The notes: generated by a model from the sequence alone, not told the origin. A stretch of DNA of 64,000 nucleotides from DATFMP01 sp035266845 (GCA_035266845.1 DATFMP010000102.1:17046-81045); one strand, 5' to 3'. Positions 34,205-43,910 are shown, counted from the first letter of the stretch. Made by a program: numbers and translations.

Positions 34205-35482
34205 TCAGCCGCTGGCACGGGCCAGGGCGGCGGCCCGCGCGAGCAGTGTGTACTTGCAGCGCAGGGCGGGCGCCAACTCCCTGGGCCATTCGCCCGACCG
34301 CAGGCAGCTCAGAAAGTCGTCCAGCACGCGCGCGAACTGTGCCTCGTGGGAGAGGTGCAAGGATGTGGGGGCTTCCAGCACCAGTTCTCCATCGGCGCCG
34401 TGGGCAACCGCTAGCCCGGGTAGCTCACCCTGCCACGCGGCCACGGCACGGCGCAGGTCCGCCTCCACGTCCGGCTCGCCCGCATTGGGCAGCACAGAGA
34501 CTCGGGGCACAAATCCCGTCTCCGGGCCGTGCGCCACGATGATCTCCGCCCGGGTGCCGCGCAGCCGGCTGTGCTGCGTGTCGCCGCCGCCCGGGGGCTC
34601 CTCCGGATGCCACTCGGAGCGCAGGCGCACGGGAATCCCGCGCAGGCGGTAGGTCAGCTCTCCGTTGCAGAGCAGGTGCAGCACACCGTCACGCAGACAG
34701 GGGGCCAGCGCGTCCGGGAAGTCGGCCACCTGGGTGATCTGCGTGAAGCGCTCGCGCGGCACCGGTGTCGCCCAACGGCGCGCCTGCTCCAGGGCGATGT
34801 CGCGGGCGAAGTCCAGCGACGGTTCGCCGACGATCCGCTGCACCGCATCCACCAAGTGCGTGGGCACGTCCACGATGCCGTCGCCCTGCACACGGATATC
34901 GAAGTACCAGGGCGGGCGGACGAGCGGTACGCCGTTGACCCGCTTGTAGAGGTGGTGCGTACTCTCGATGGAAATGGCCGGGCCTGTCGCGGTGTCCGTG
35001 CGGAAGGTGCCGAACACCTCCGGCCGGCCTACCAGCAGGCGCTGGAGGCGGGCGCTCAGCTCATGGTGCGAGGTCATGATGTCCATGGCCAGCGCACCCG
35101 CGGCGTCCATGGCTGCCTCCAGGTCGGCCAGGCACTCGGGCCCCGTGACCCACGGCTTGTCGGCCAGCACGTGCAGGCCGGCCGCGTGCAGGCGGCGAAT
35201 GGTGCCCATTCGGGTGTCGTTGCGTCCCGCCAAAACCACGGCATCGGCGTTCCGCTCGGCCACCAGCCGCTCCAGGGGCGCCTTGCCGGCGTATACCGTG
35301 GGCCGCCACTCGGTCGGCTGTTGCGCGCGGGCATTGAAGGCGCGCAGCAGTTCCAGGAACGCGTCCAGCTCCGGCCCCGGCGGCGCATACACGAACACTT
35401 CGTCGCGCACGAGGGGATGACGCTCGCGCAGGGTCAGCGCCGCGTGGAAGTGCCCGGGCTCCAGGAAGGCCAGTGTGAACAT
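34205..35482 (-). CDS. Putative Gfo/Idh/MocA-like oxidoreductase
   Basis: A 425-residue protein. The N-terminal half resembles a dinucleotide-binding oxidoreductase: LAFLEPGHFHAALTLRE replaces the usual GxGxxG, and DAVVLAGRNDTRMGTIRRLH then GLHVLADKPWVTGP gives the conserved (E/D)KP motif of the Gfo/Idh/MocA family. The C-terminal half has THHLYKRVNG and IVDVPTHLVDAV. The Gly-rich loop is atypical, so cofactor binding is uncertain. In such proteins the substrate is often a sugar derivative. No linked pathway genes are seen. It is divergent from the next gene across a 323-base gap. Confidence 0.7.
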   Translation of the reverse strand: MFTLAFLEPGHFHAALTLRERHPLVRDEVFVYAPPGPELDAFLELLRAFNARAQQPTEWRPTVYAGKAPLERLVAERNADAVVLAGRNDTRMGTIRRLHAAGLHVLADKPWVTGPECLADLEAAMDAAGALAMDIMTSHHELSARLQRLLVGRPEVFGTFRTDTATGPAISIESTHHLYKRVNGVPLVRPPWYFDIRVQGDGIVDVPTHLVDAVQRIVGEPSLDFARDIALEQARRWATPVPRERFTQITQVADFPDALAPCLRDGVLHLLCNGELTYRLRGIPVRLRSEWHPEEPPGGGDTQHSRLRGTRAEIIVAHGPETGFVPRVSVLPNAGEPDVEADLRRAVAAWQGELPGLAVAHGADGELVLEAPTSLHLSHEAQFARVLDDFLSCLRSGEWPRELAPALRCKYTLLARAAALARASG

Positions 35483-35610
35483 GGCGCTCGCAGCGGTTGG
35501 GAGGCTTGCGGGAAGGCGTTCCCCTCGTTACCCGCCCACTGGGCAGAGTGTCAATGCGCGGCGGTCAGGCAGGCCGGCTGGCTTGTGTACCGCTGGATTG
35601 GCGCAAACAG

Positions 35611-35637
35611 CAGATGTCTCGCTCCGCTCGACATGAC
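35611..35637. repeat. Dispersed hairpin repeat, copy C (half element)
   Basis: CAGATGTCTCGCTCCGCTCG followed by ACATGAC, preceded by CGCAAACAG as copy A is by CGCAACAG. It is the third copy of the repeat described at 15197-15250. It lies in the 323-base gap between the oxidoreductase and the unknown gene at 35806. Apart from this repeat I see nothing in that gap. Confidence 0.65.
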
Positions 35638-35805
35638 AGTAGCCGTTGCCCCCGGGCTCAGCGAGGAGCCGGACCCCCGGGCTGTGTCGTTAATGGCCAG
35701 TGCGGGCCGGATGTGAGCGCTCGTCTGCCTCCCGTTGCCGCGCCGGCTGCGGCGGCGTATGAATGGACTCCACCGGAGACGACACAACCGAGCGAATCCT
35801 TGCCG

Positions 35806-36858
35806 ATGGCTATCGCGTATTCCGATACCGCCCCCGCGCACCGGCCGTGGCGGGCGGTGGAGACGCTGTACCACGCCTACCTGACGGGGTTGATCCTCTC
35901 CGTGGTGACGCGCTGCGGGGAGCATGACGCCGCCGAGGTGGTGTTTCACACGTTCCGGCGCCAGCAGCAGGCGTTGTTTTTGCCGGGACTGGCCAAGCTG
36001 GGGCTGCGTGAGCTGCCGGACGCCGTGGCCTGCGCGCAGTATCACTACCTCTCCAACGCCATGGGCGGCGTGAAGGTGGCCTATGCGCGGGAATCCGACC
36101 GCAAGGCCTGGGTGCGCTATCCGCCCCCGCGCTGGATCTGGGCCGGTACGGCGGTGTGTGGCGTACCCGCGGCGGTTTCCGCGGCCATGCTGCGTGGTTG
36201 GCACGCCCACAACGGCGTCACCTTGGACAATCCGCAGTTGGGATTCGTGTGCACGGGCCAGACGGTGGAGGGCCACCCCGGCCTGGAGGGCTACTACCTG
36301 GAGTACGACCACGAGCTGGCCCCCGAGGAGCGCCTGCGCTTCAGTCCGGGCGAGGCAGCCCCGCCCTACGACCCTGCGGCGATGCCGCGGCCGCCCGCGG
36401 CGGACTGGCCCCCGGAGCGGCTGCGCAAGGCCATGCGCAACTACGCAATGGCCTACGTGCGCACCATCCTGCCGGTGGTGCTGGACGTCCTGGGGCCCGA
36501 GCGCGGTGGTGCGGTGGCGGCTCACGCGGCACGGCTGATCGGCATGCAGTTCTACGACGAGGTGGCCGCGCTGTTGGAGGTGCGCGGGACGGACGCCGGG
36601 GCGTTCGCGGCCCTGTTGGCCGCGCTGCTGGTGGCGCAGGGCGAGGATGTGCAACCCATGGAAGAGCGGGGCGCACCCGGCGTGCGCATGCGTGGCTGGC
36701 GGCTGCTGGCCGGGGAACCGATGGCCCGCGCCGCGTTCCCCGCCTGGAATGCATTGTGGGAGGGGGCCCTGGCGGTGCACAATCGAGCCTTGCGGCTGGA
36801 GGCCACCTGCGACGAGAGCGGCGATGCGCTGGATATCGGCTGGCGGGTCGTGGCCTGA
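35806..36858 (+). CDS. Conserved-looking hypothetical protein
   Basis: A 350-residue protein starting at ATG 35806 (MAIAYSDTAPAHRPWRAVET). Codon use is like that of neighbouring genes. There is no signal peptide or membrane segment. Notable stretches are LPDAVACAQYHYLSNAMGG, KAWVRYPPPRWIWAGTAVCG, AMLRGWHAHNGVTLDNPQLG and GYYLEYDHELAPEERL. The Gly-Tyr-Tyr-Leu-Glu-Tyr segment is faintly like the L-2-amino-thiazoline-4-carboxylate hydrolase family, but this is not enough for a call. The PLP dehydratase gene follows after 57 bases on the same strand, so the two may be co-transcribed. Confidence 0.6.
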   Translation: MAIAYSDTAPAHRPWRAVETLYHAYLTGLILSVVTRCGEHDAAEVVFHTFRRQQQALFLPGLAKLGLRELPDAVACAQYHYLSNAMGGVKVAYARESDRKAWVRYPPPRWIWAGTAVCGVPAAVSAAMLRGWHAHNGVTLDNPQLGFVCTGQTVEGHPGLEGYYLEYDHELAPEERLRFSPGEAAPPYDPAAMPRPPAADWPPERLRKAMRNYAMAYVRTILPVVLDVLGPERGGAVAAHAARLIGMQFYDEVAALLEVRGTDAGAFAALLAALLVAQGEDVQPMEERGAPGVRMRGWRLLAGEPMARAAFPAWNALWEGALAVHNRALRLEATCDESGDALDIGWRVVA

Positions 36859-36915
36859 TGCCGAGTCCGGCCCCGGGGCCCTGGGTTTGAACCGCACGAG
36901 GTGACGAGACACGCC

Positions 36916-37860
36916 ATGAGTGAGATGGACATCAGCCGCGAACGCATCGAAGCGACAGAGCAGCGAATTCGGCCGCACATCCGCCGCACGCCGGTGGTGG
37001 AGGCGGACGGTGCGGACTTCGGGCTGGCCCCGCAGCCGCTCACTTTCAAGCTGGAGCAGCTTCAGCACGCCGGCTCGTTCAAGACGCGCGGGGCGTTCGC
37101 GAACCTGCTTCTGCGGGATGTGCCGCGCGTGGGCGTGGCGGCGGCCTCGGGCGGCAACCATGGCGCGGCGGTGGCCTACGCGGCCATGAAGCTGGCTATT
37201 TCTGCGCACATCTTCGTGCCCACGGTTTCCTCGCCGGCCAAGATCGCGCGCATCCGGGAGTATGGTGCGGAACTGGTGGTGACCGGAGAGCGATACGCCG
37301 ATGCCCTGGCGGCGAGCGAGGTCTGGATCGCGGAATCCGGCGCCCTGCCCGTGCACGCATTCGACCAGGCCGAGACGCTGCTGGGGCAGGCTACGCTGGG
37401 CCTGGAGCTGGAGGCCCAGGCCCCCACGCTGGATACGCTGCTGGTGGGCGTGGGCGGTGGGGGCCTCATTGGCGGCATCGCCGCTTGGTATGCCGGGCGC
37501 TTGCGGGTCGTGGGCGTCGAGCCGGAAGCAGCGCCTACGCTGACGCGCGCCCTGGAGGCCGGGGAGCCCGTGGATGCGCCGGCGGGCGGAATCGCGGCCG
37601 ATTCGCTCGCGCCACGACAGGTGGGCAAGCTGATGTTCCCGCTTGCGCAACACTTCGTCGAGCACGTGGTGCGGGTGCCCGACGAGGCGATCCGACAGTC
37701 GCAGGAAGCCCTGTGGAAGGCTCTGCGGGTGGTGGCGGAGCCGGGTGGCGCGGCGGCCTTCGGAGCGCTGCTGGCTGGCCGCTACCGGCCGGAGCCTGGC
37801 GAGCGGGTGGGCGTGTTGATCAGTGGTGGCAATACCGTGGCGGTGGACTTCAGCCGCTAG
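36916..37860 (+). CDS. PLP-dependent threonine/serine dehydratase family protein
   Basis: A 314-residue fold-type II PLP enzyme. The cofactor Lys is in HAGSFKTRGAFANL, the phosphate loop is GVGGGGLIGGI, and the substrate Asn loop is AASGGNHGAAVAYAA. It lacks an ACT domain, unlike ilvA at 49734, so it resembles catabolic threonine/serine dehydratases or serine racemase-like enzymes. ATG 36916 is chosen. GTG 36901 is in frame. It follows the hypothetical gene closely. Confidence 0.87.
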   Translation: MSEMDISRERIEATEQRIRPHIRRTPVVEADGADFGLAPQPLTFKLEQLQHAGSFKTRGAFANLLLRDVPRVGVAAASGGNHGAAVAYAAMKLAISAHIFVPTVSSPAKIARIREYGAELVVTGERYADALAASEVWIAESGALPVHAFDQAETLLGQATLGLELEAQAPTLDTLLVGVGGGGLIGGIAAWYAGRLRVVGVEPEAAPTLTRALEAGEPVDAPAGGIAADSLAPRQVGKLMFPLAQHFVEHVVRVPDEAIRQSQEALWKALRVVAEPGGAAAFGALLAGRYRPEPGERVGVLISGGNTVAVDFSR

Positions 37861-38010
37861 GTTACGCGGCAGGCGGCGCGGCGGCGTGAGCGGCCGTGGA
37901 GGTCAAACCGAAACCGTTTTTCAGCGTTTCAGTTCGAGAGGGTGACCGCAGCAGGAGAGGAGCCCGGCAGGGGCATTTCGTGCGGTGCACCCAACCCAAC
38001 CGGGGGCAAA

Positions 38011-41000
38011 GTGAGTCCAGTTCGCAGGCATCAGGTGCGCGTACTGTTGGGGGTTTCCCTGGCCGCGCTGCTGGTGACCCTCAGCATCGACTACGCCCTG
38101 TACCGGCGGAACCTGGCGGCCACGAGCGCGCAGCTGCGGCTGGTCGTGAGCGCCCAGGTGCGCCTGATCGATTCCATGCGGCGCTTTCACGACGCCCATG
38201 GCGATCACCACCACGTCCCCAACTCGTTTGCAGAAATCCTGATGCAGCTCCGGGCTGCACATGAGGGCTATCCCCTGCTCGGTCGCACGGGCCAAGTGCT
38301 GTTCGGGTACAAAGACGCGGACGGTCTGCATTGCGTGGCCGGCTCCGAGGATGGCCAAGCCAAGCTCGTATCCACGCTGCCGAAGCCCAATGGATTGGCC
38401 GACCCCATGTGGCGCGCCGTGGCCAACCAGACCGGCACCATGGTCGGTCGGGACTTCCGTGGGGTCCAGGTGCTGGCCGCCTATGGGCCCGTGCCGCGGC
38501 TAGGCCTCGGTATCGTGGCCAAAGCGGACCTCTGGGATCTCCGGGCACCCTACGTGGTGGGTGGCGTGCTGGGGGGAGCGCTGGTGGTGCTGTGCGTGCT
38601 GCTGGGTGCGCTGCCCGTGCTGCGCAGCATCGCGCCGCTCGTCCAGCGGCTGGCGGAGAGTGAGGACTTTGGCCGATCGGTGATCGAGACGGCCGTGGAC
38701 GCCATCGTCTGCGTCGATGCGTCCGGCACGGTGCTCTCCGTCAATCCGGCCGGTGAGCGGATGTTTGGATACACGGCCTCAGAGCTGGTCGGCAGCCGTG
38801 TGACCGAGCTGCTGGCGGAGCCCGACCGCAGCGAGCTCAGTCAGCACATGGAACGTTTCGGCGGCTCGGACGAGGTGACCGTGCTCGGTCAGGGCCGCAC
38901 CATCACCGGGCGGCGCAAGGACGGCTCCGAACTGCCGATCGAACTGGCCATCGGCAAGGTCGCGGTGCAGGGGCGTCCGGTCCTCACCGCATTCGTGCGC
39001 GATACCAGTGAACGCGTCGAGGCTCAGCGCGAGCTGCAGGCCAGCCAGCGCCTGCTGCAGGCCGTGTTCGATACCATTCCGTTCCCGCTGACGCTGAAGG
39101 ACCGGGGCAGCCACTACTTGATGGTCAACCCGGGCTGGTACCAGTTCTATGGTCACGAGCCGCACGAGGTGCTGCACACGCACACCCGCGATTTGCCGCG
39201 GCGTCCGCCCGAGGAGGCCGATCAACTCGCCGTGCTGGACGAGCGGGTTGTGGCAGGGAGCGGCATGCTCGTGGTGGGGGAGATTGGGCTGACGTTGCGC
39301 TCAGGCGAGCACCGTATCATCCGCACCTACAAGACCGGCCTGCGCAACGAGGACGGTGACCTCGCCGGGATTGTGTCGGTGGACGTGGACATCAGCGAGT
39401 TGGTGAAGCAGCAGCAGGCCCTGCGCGCCAGCCAGCGCCTCCTAAGCACAGTCTTCGATACGATTCCGCACGCGCTGGCCATCAAAGACCGTGATAGCCG
39501 TTATCTTATGGTCAACCGCGCCTGGCGCGAATTCCATGGGCTGTCGGAGGACAAGGTGCTGGGTGTGCGCACGGTCGATCTTCAGAATGCGCCCCATGTG
39601 CGCGTGGATGACGCCGTCGAGCGAGACCGGCAGGTCCTTGACGGCACGGTGCCATCACTTGTGCACGAATTCGTCCGCTCCAATGCGGCGGGTCAGGTGC
39701 GGAACCTGCAGCAGATTCGCGCCCCGTTGCGCGATGACGATGGGACCATCACGGGCGTGCTGGTGCTCTCGATGGACATGACGGAGCACTGGCAGGCGGA
39801 GCAGGCTGCGCGTCGGGCCATGGGGCAGGTGGCCCTGCTCCAGCGTGTGGCGGTGCTGGCCAATGAGGCCGTAACGCCCGAGGAGGCTTTGCGCGGTTGC
39901 CTGGGTGAGGTCAGCAGCACACTCGGCTGGTCGCTGGGCCACGTGATATTGCCCGACGGTGCCGGGCCGGCCCGCCTGGTGTCCACCGGGTTGTGGTACG
40001 CGGAGCCACCGGACATTTGTGTGGAGTTCCGCGCCCTTTCCGAGCAACGCGACTTCTTCGAGGACGAAGATCTGCCTGGGCTCGCCCTTCGGCGCATGGC
40101 GCCCATCTGGGTCGAGGACCTTCAGACGGATCCCGTCTTCGCACGTCGCCTGCCGGACTGTCCGCTGCGCTCGGCGTGTGTCCTACCCGTGTTGATGGGA
40201 GAGGAGGCGGTGGCGGTGCTGGAGTTCTTTAGCCAGGAACAGGAGCCAGAGCCGCCGGGAATGCTGGACGTGCTGACGCAGATTGGCACGCAGCTTTCCC
40301 TCGTCGTGGAACGGCACCGCGCCGCGCAGGAGCTGCAGGCTAGCGAAGAGCGTTTCCGCAACCTGATCGAGGGCTCGGTGCAGGGCGTTGTCATCATCCG
40401 CGATACCAAGCCGCTCTTCGCCAATCAGGCCTACGCGGATATCCTCGGGTACACCTCTCCGGAAGACGTGCTGGCGCACTGGAGCTATGAGGGCACGTTT
40501 CCCGAGGGAGAGCGCGAGCGCCTGCTGGGCTATCACAGGGCACGCATGCGCGGCGAGCCGGCGCCGAATTACTATGAAACTCAGGCGCACCGCCTGGACG
40601 GCACCCTGATCTGGATGGAGACCAATGCGCGCACGGTCAACTGGAATGGTGAGCGGGCCACCCAGATCACCACCCGCGAGGTGACCGAACGCAAGCGTGC
40701 CGAGTCCGCGCTGCGCACCAGCGAGGAGCGCTTCCGAAACCTGATCGAAGGCTCTCAGCAGGGCATCGTGATCTACCGCAGTGGCGTGTCGCAATTCGTG
40801 AACCGGTCCTTCGCGCGCATTTTCGGCTACGACTCCCCCGAGGAGATCATGGCCCTTGGCTCCTTGCAGGATCTGGTGGACCCGCAGGAAACGGAGACTG
40901 TGCTTGCGTGGCAATCACAGGTAGGCCGCGATGGCCGGCCCCGGGATTCGCAGATCAAGGTGACGGGCGTGCGGCGCGATGGGCAGCGCATTCAGGTGGA

Positions 41001-42273
41001 GGCGTTCTTCCAGGCCATCGAGTGGCAGGGCCGGCGCGCCGTGCAGGTCACCGTCGCCGACGTTTCGGACCGCGTGCGGCTGGAGGATCAACTCCGCCAG
41101 GCGCAAAAGATGGAGGCGGTTGGGCAACTGGCGGGCGGTGTGGCACACGACTTCAACAATATTCTGCAGATCATCCGCGGATTCAGCGAGTTGGCCCGCA
41201 GCAAGGTGGACGGCAGTCCCGCCGCGGGCTATCTGGACAAGGTGCTGAAGGCGGCCGAGAACGCCTCCCGGGTGATCCGGCAATTGCTCGCTCTGAGCCG
41301 GCGCGAGATGTTGCGGCCACGCAACCTGGACATGAACCGGCTTATCGCTGATCTGATGCAGATGGTGCAGCGCGTGATCGGCGAGCACATCGAACTGGTA
41401 CTGAGCACACGTGCCGACCCGGCAGTGGTGCAGGCCGATGCGGCGCTGCTGGAGCAGGTGCTCCTGAATCTCTGCGTCAATGCTCGCGACGCCATGCCCG
41501 ATGGCGGCACGCTGCACATCGCGACCGAGCGCATGGTCGCGGATGTGGAGTTCTCGCGGCTGCACGGTTGGTGCGAGCAGGGGCCCTACATTCTCATCAC
41601 GGTGGCTGATACCGGCAGCGGTATCGCCGTGCAGGATCGCGAGCACGTCTTCGAGCCGTTCTTCACCACGAAGGAGGCGGGGAAGGGCACTGGACTGGGC
41701 CTGTCCATGGCCTATGGCATTGTGCAGCAGCACAAGGGCTTGATGGAGGTGGACAGCGATCCTGAGCGTGGTGCCACCTTCCGCATCTACCTACCGGCAG
41801 TGGTGGCCACACCGGAAGTGCCGGCCGAGCGCGACCCGGCGGATATGGCGGGGGGACGCGAAACAGTGCTGGTGGCGGAGGACGAACCGGGCGTGCTGCA
41901 ACTGGTGGTGCACCTGCTGGAGAGCCAGGGCTACCGGGTGCTGCAGGCGACCCACGGGGAAGAGGCCCTACAAGTTTTCGAAGCGCACGAGGGCGAGATC
42001 AACTTGGCGCTGCTGGACGTGGTCATGCCGCGGCAGGGCGGCCGTGCCGTGTATCAGGCGCTCCAGGCGCGCCGACCGGACGTGCCCGTGCTGTTCAGCA
42101 CGGGCTATGCGGCGGATTCGCTGGACGAAGACTTTGTCCGCACTCACCGCTTCCACCTCATCCGCAAACCCTACAGCCCCGCGGCGCTGTTCCGCGCGGT
42201 GCGCGAGGCGCTGGATTCCCCCTGGCCGCCCGGGCAGGCTGCCGGAGAGCCAGTGCCGGAAGTGCTCTCCTAG
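38011..42273 (+). CDS. Hybrid sensor histidine kinase with five PAS domains, GAF and receiver
   Basis: A membrane-bound hybrid kinase of 1420 residues from GTG 38011. A longer GTG start at 37942 adds 23 non-hydrophobic residues. TM1 (about 10-30) and TM2 (about 178-203) flank a periplasmic sensor. Then come PAS1 (about 220-340), PAS2 (345-465), PAS3 (470-590), a GAF-like domain (606-770), PAS4 (773-895) and PAS5 (897-1018). The H-box is GGVAHDFNNILQII with His1046, followed by an HATPase domain (N-box NLCVNARDAMPDGG; GLGLSMAYG). A C-terminal receiver has phospho-acceptor Asp1336 (LLDVVMP). PAS2/PAS3 and PAS4/PAS5 are near-duplicates. It has no linked output regulator. Confidence 0.93.
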   Translation: MSPVRRHQVRVLLGVSLAALLVTLSIDYALYRRNLAATSAQLRLVVSAQVRLIDSMRRFHDAHGDHHHVPNSFAEILMQLRAAHEGYPLLGRTGQVLFGYKDADGLHCVAGSEDGQAKLVSTLPKPNGLADPMWRAVANQTGTMVGRDFRGVQVLAAYGPVPRLGLGIVAKADLWDLRAPYVVGGVLGGALVVLCVLLGALPVLRSIAPLVQRLAESEDFGRSVIETAVDAIVCVDASGTVLSVNPAGERMFGYTASELVGSRVTELLAEPDRSELSQHMERFGGSDEVTVLGQGRTITGRRKDGSELPIELAIGKVAVQGRPVLTAFVRDTSERVEAQRELQASQRLLQAVFDTIPFPLTLKDRGSHYLMVNPGWYQFYGHEPHEVLHTHTRDLPRRPPEEADQLAVLDERVVAGSGMLVVGEIGLTLRSGEHRIIRTYKTGLRNEDGDLAGIVSVDVDISELVKQQQALRASQRLLSTVFDTIPHALAIKDRDSRYLMVNRAWREFHGLSEDKVLGVRTVDLQNAPHVRVDDAVERDRQVLDGTVPSLVHEFVRSNAAGQVRNLQQIRAPLRDDDGTITGVLVLSMDMTEHWQAEQAARRAMGQVALLQRVAVLANEAVTPEEALRGCLGEVSSTLGWSLGHVILPDGAGPARLVSTGLWYAEPPDICVEFRALSEQRDFFEDEDLPGLALRRMAPIWVEDLQTDPVFARRLPDCPLRSACVLPVLMGEEAVAVLEFFSQEQEPEPPGMLDVLTQIGTQLSLVVERHRAAQELQASEERFRNLIEGSVQGVVIIRDTKPLFANQAYADILGYTSPEDVLAHWSYEGTFPEGERERLLGYHRARMRGEPAPNYYETQAHRLDGTLIWMETNARTVNWNGERATQITTREVTERKRAESALRTSEERFRNLIEGSQQGIVIYRSGVSQFVNRSFARIFGYDSPEEIMALGSLQDLVDPQETETVLAWQSQVGRDGRPRDSQIKVTGVRRDGQRIQVEAFFQAIEWQGRRAVQVTVADVSDRVRLEDQLRQAQKMEAVGQLAGGVAHDFNNILQIIRGFSELARSKVDGSPAAGYLDKVLKAAENASRVIRQLLALSRREMLRPRNLDMNRLIADLMQMVQRVIGEHIELVLSTRADPAVVQADAALLEQVLLNLCVNARDAMPDGGTLHIATERMVADVEFSRLHGWCEQGPYILITVADTGSGIAVQDREHVFEPFFTTKEAGKGTGLGLSMAYGIVQQHKGLMEVDSDPERGATFRIYLPAVVATPEVPAERDPADMAGGRETVLVAEDEPGVLQLVVHLLESQGYRVLQATHGEEALQVFEAHEGEINLALLDVVMPRQGGRAVYQALQARRPDVPVLFSTGYAADSLDEDFVRTHRFHLIRKPYSPAALFRAVREALDSPWPPGQAAGEPVPEVLS

Positions 42274-42283
42274 CGCCGTCCCG

Positions 42284-43045
42284 CTACATCGTCATGCCGC
42301 CGTCGATGGCGATGGCCTGTCCCGTCACGTAGGCCGATTCGTCGGCGGCCAGATAGGCTGCCAGCGCGGCGATCTCCTGGGGCTGCCCCACGCGGCCCAT
42401 GGGTTGGCGGGCGATGAAGTCCTTCAGCGCCTGCTCCGGGTCGGCAGCCTGATTCACACGGCCGTGCCAGGAGGGCGTTTCCACCGTGCCGGGGCAGATG
42501 GCATTGGAGCGGATGCCCTGGCCGATGAAGTCGATGGCAAGGCTCTTGGTCAGCCCGATCACGGCTGCCTTGGTGACCGAATAGACGCCGCGGTCCTTGA
42601 CGGCGAAGGGCCCCGCGACCGACGAGATGTTCACGACGCTGCCGCCGCCGGAGGCGATCATCAGCGGCACGACCAGCCGACACACGTACCACATGCCCTT
42701 GACGTTGATGTCGTGGGAGCGCTGCCAGCTCTCTTCGCTGGCGTCCACCAGCGTGCCTCCGTCCACGATGCCAGCCACGTTGCACAGTGCGTGCACGGCG
42801 CCGTGGCGTTCGCGTACCTCGTCCACGGCGCGGCGGCAATCGGCCTCCCGCGAGACGTCCGCCACGATGGTGTGCAGGCTCCCACCGCGCTTCTGCACGC
42901 CCGCGGCGACGCGCTGCAACGCCTCGTCGTTGAGATCCATGCCGATCACCGTGCCGCCTTCCTCGCTAAAGCGGTAGCAGATTTGCTCCCCAATGCCGGC
43001 TCCCGCGCCGGTCACCAGGGCGATCTTGCCTTGCAGTCGTTGCAT
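42284..43045 (-). CDS. Short-chain dehydrogenase/reductase (SDR)
   Basis: A 253-residue classical SDR. The cofactor loop is VTGAGAGIGEQICYRF (TGxxxGxG), the NNAG-equivalent is LCNVAGIVDGG, and the catalytic residues are Ser in ISSVAGPFA and YSVTKAAVIG (YxxxK). It probably uses NAD(H) or NADP(H) to oxidise a hydroxyl group. It is convergent with the hybrid kinase (10-base gap) and lies downstream of two luciferase-like oxidoreductases on the same strand, 19 bases from the nearer one, so the three may form one unit. Confidence 0.9.
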   Translation of the reverse strand: MQRLQGKIALVTGAGAGIGEQICYRFSEEGGTVIGMDLNDEALQRVAAGVQKRGGSLHTIVADVSREADCRRAVDEVRERHGAVHALCNVAGIVDGGTLVDASEESWQRSHDINVKGMWYVCRLVVPLMIASGGGSVVNISSVAGPFAVKDRGVYSVTKAAVIGLTKSLAIDFIGQGIRSNAICPGTVETPSWHGRVNQAADPEQALKDFIARQPMGRVGQPQEIAALAAYLAADESAYVTGQAIAIDGGMTM

Positions 43046-43064
43046 GCTCGCTCGTCGTTAGGGT

Positions 43065-43910
43065 TCAGTTCCCTTCGAATCGCCGCACCAGCGCCGCCAA
43101 GCGGTCCAGCCGTGGCAGCACCTCATCCGCGCCGGCGGAGTTTACCGCCATGACGAGGCGCGAGACACCCTCGCGTTGGTGCTCCTCCACACTCTTGGGC
43201 GTGCTGGAGAGGTAGAACATACTCACCGGGATGGGTCCGCGCCCAGCCTTGGCTGACAGATCCTGCAACTCCTTGATGCGGTCGCCGAAGGTCAGCCCCG
43301 GCCGCGCAATGGGCATCCACTCATCGCCGTAGCGCACCACGCGCTGCAGTGTGCGGGCACCGTTGCCCCCCACCAGTATGGGTGGGTGAGGTTTCTGGAC
43401 CGGCTTGGGCCAACTCCAGATGCGATCGAAGTTCACGAACTGGCCATGATAAGTGGCCTCGTCCTGGGTCCAGATGGCCTGCATAGCCTCGACGCGCTCG
43501 CGCAGCAGCGTCCACCGTGTGGCGTAGTCCGTCCCGTGGTCTTCCATCTCTTCGCGGTTCCAGCCGCCGCCGATGCCGAACAGGAAGCGCCCGCCCGAGA
43601 CGAGGTCCAGACTGGCCACCTGCTTGGCCAGTGTGATGGGGTCGCGCTCCACCACCAGGCACACGCCCGTACCGATGCGCAGCCGGGTTGTAGCGACGGC
43701 TGCGGCGGTGAGCGCCACGAAGGGGTCCATCCCGTGCGAATAGATCTGCGGCAGCTCGCCCCCCGCGGGGAACGGCGTCTTGCGGCTGGCCGGGATGTGC
43801 GTGTGCTCGGGAAACAGCACGGACTCGAAGCCCCGCTCTTCCACGGCCCGGGCGAAGTCCCCGGGCGGCATGGAGAAGTCCGAGGGGAACATCATGATGC
43901 CGTATTCCAT
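43065..43910 (-). CDS. LLM-class (F420/FMN) oxidoreductase, copy 1
   Basis: A 281-residue luciferase-fold protein. ATG 43910 (MEYGIMMFPS) has AGGAGGAG just upstream. Family motifs are VLFPEHTHIPASRKT, RIGTGVCLVVERDPITLAKQ, GGRFLFGIGGGWNREEMEDH and PPILVGGNGARTLQRVVRYG. Its neighbour at 43947 is a close paralogue of identical length, so these arose by tandem duplication. The GxGxGWNxxE pattern is common in F420-dependent members of this class, but the cofactor is not established by sequence. No F420-synthesis genes are in the window. Confidence 0.88.
   Translation of the reverse strand: MEYGIMMFPSDFSMPPGDFARAVEERGFESVLFPEHTHIPASRKTPFPAGGELPQIYSHGMDPFVALTAAAVATTRLRIGTGVCLVVERDPITLAKQVASLDLVSGGRFLFGIGGGWNREEMEDHGTDYATRWTLLRERVEAMQAIWTQDEATYHGQFVNFDRIWSWPKPVQKPHPPILVGGNGARTLQRVVRYGDEWMPIARPGLTFGDRIKELQDLSAKAGRGPIPVSMFYLSSTPKSVEEHQREGVSRLVMAVNSAGADEVLPRLDRLAALVRRFEGN

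Noticed and set aside
35551..37665. 704-residue open frame antisense to the hypothetical and dehydratase genes
   Set aside because: Composition is typical of antisense shadows (Arg, His, Gln rich); the plus strand has recognisable motifs.
37942..38010. Longer start for the hybrid kinase (GTG 37942)
   Set aside because: The added 23 residues carry no conserved or hydrophobic signal, and the GTG at 38011 lies right before TM1.
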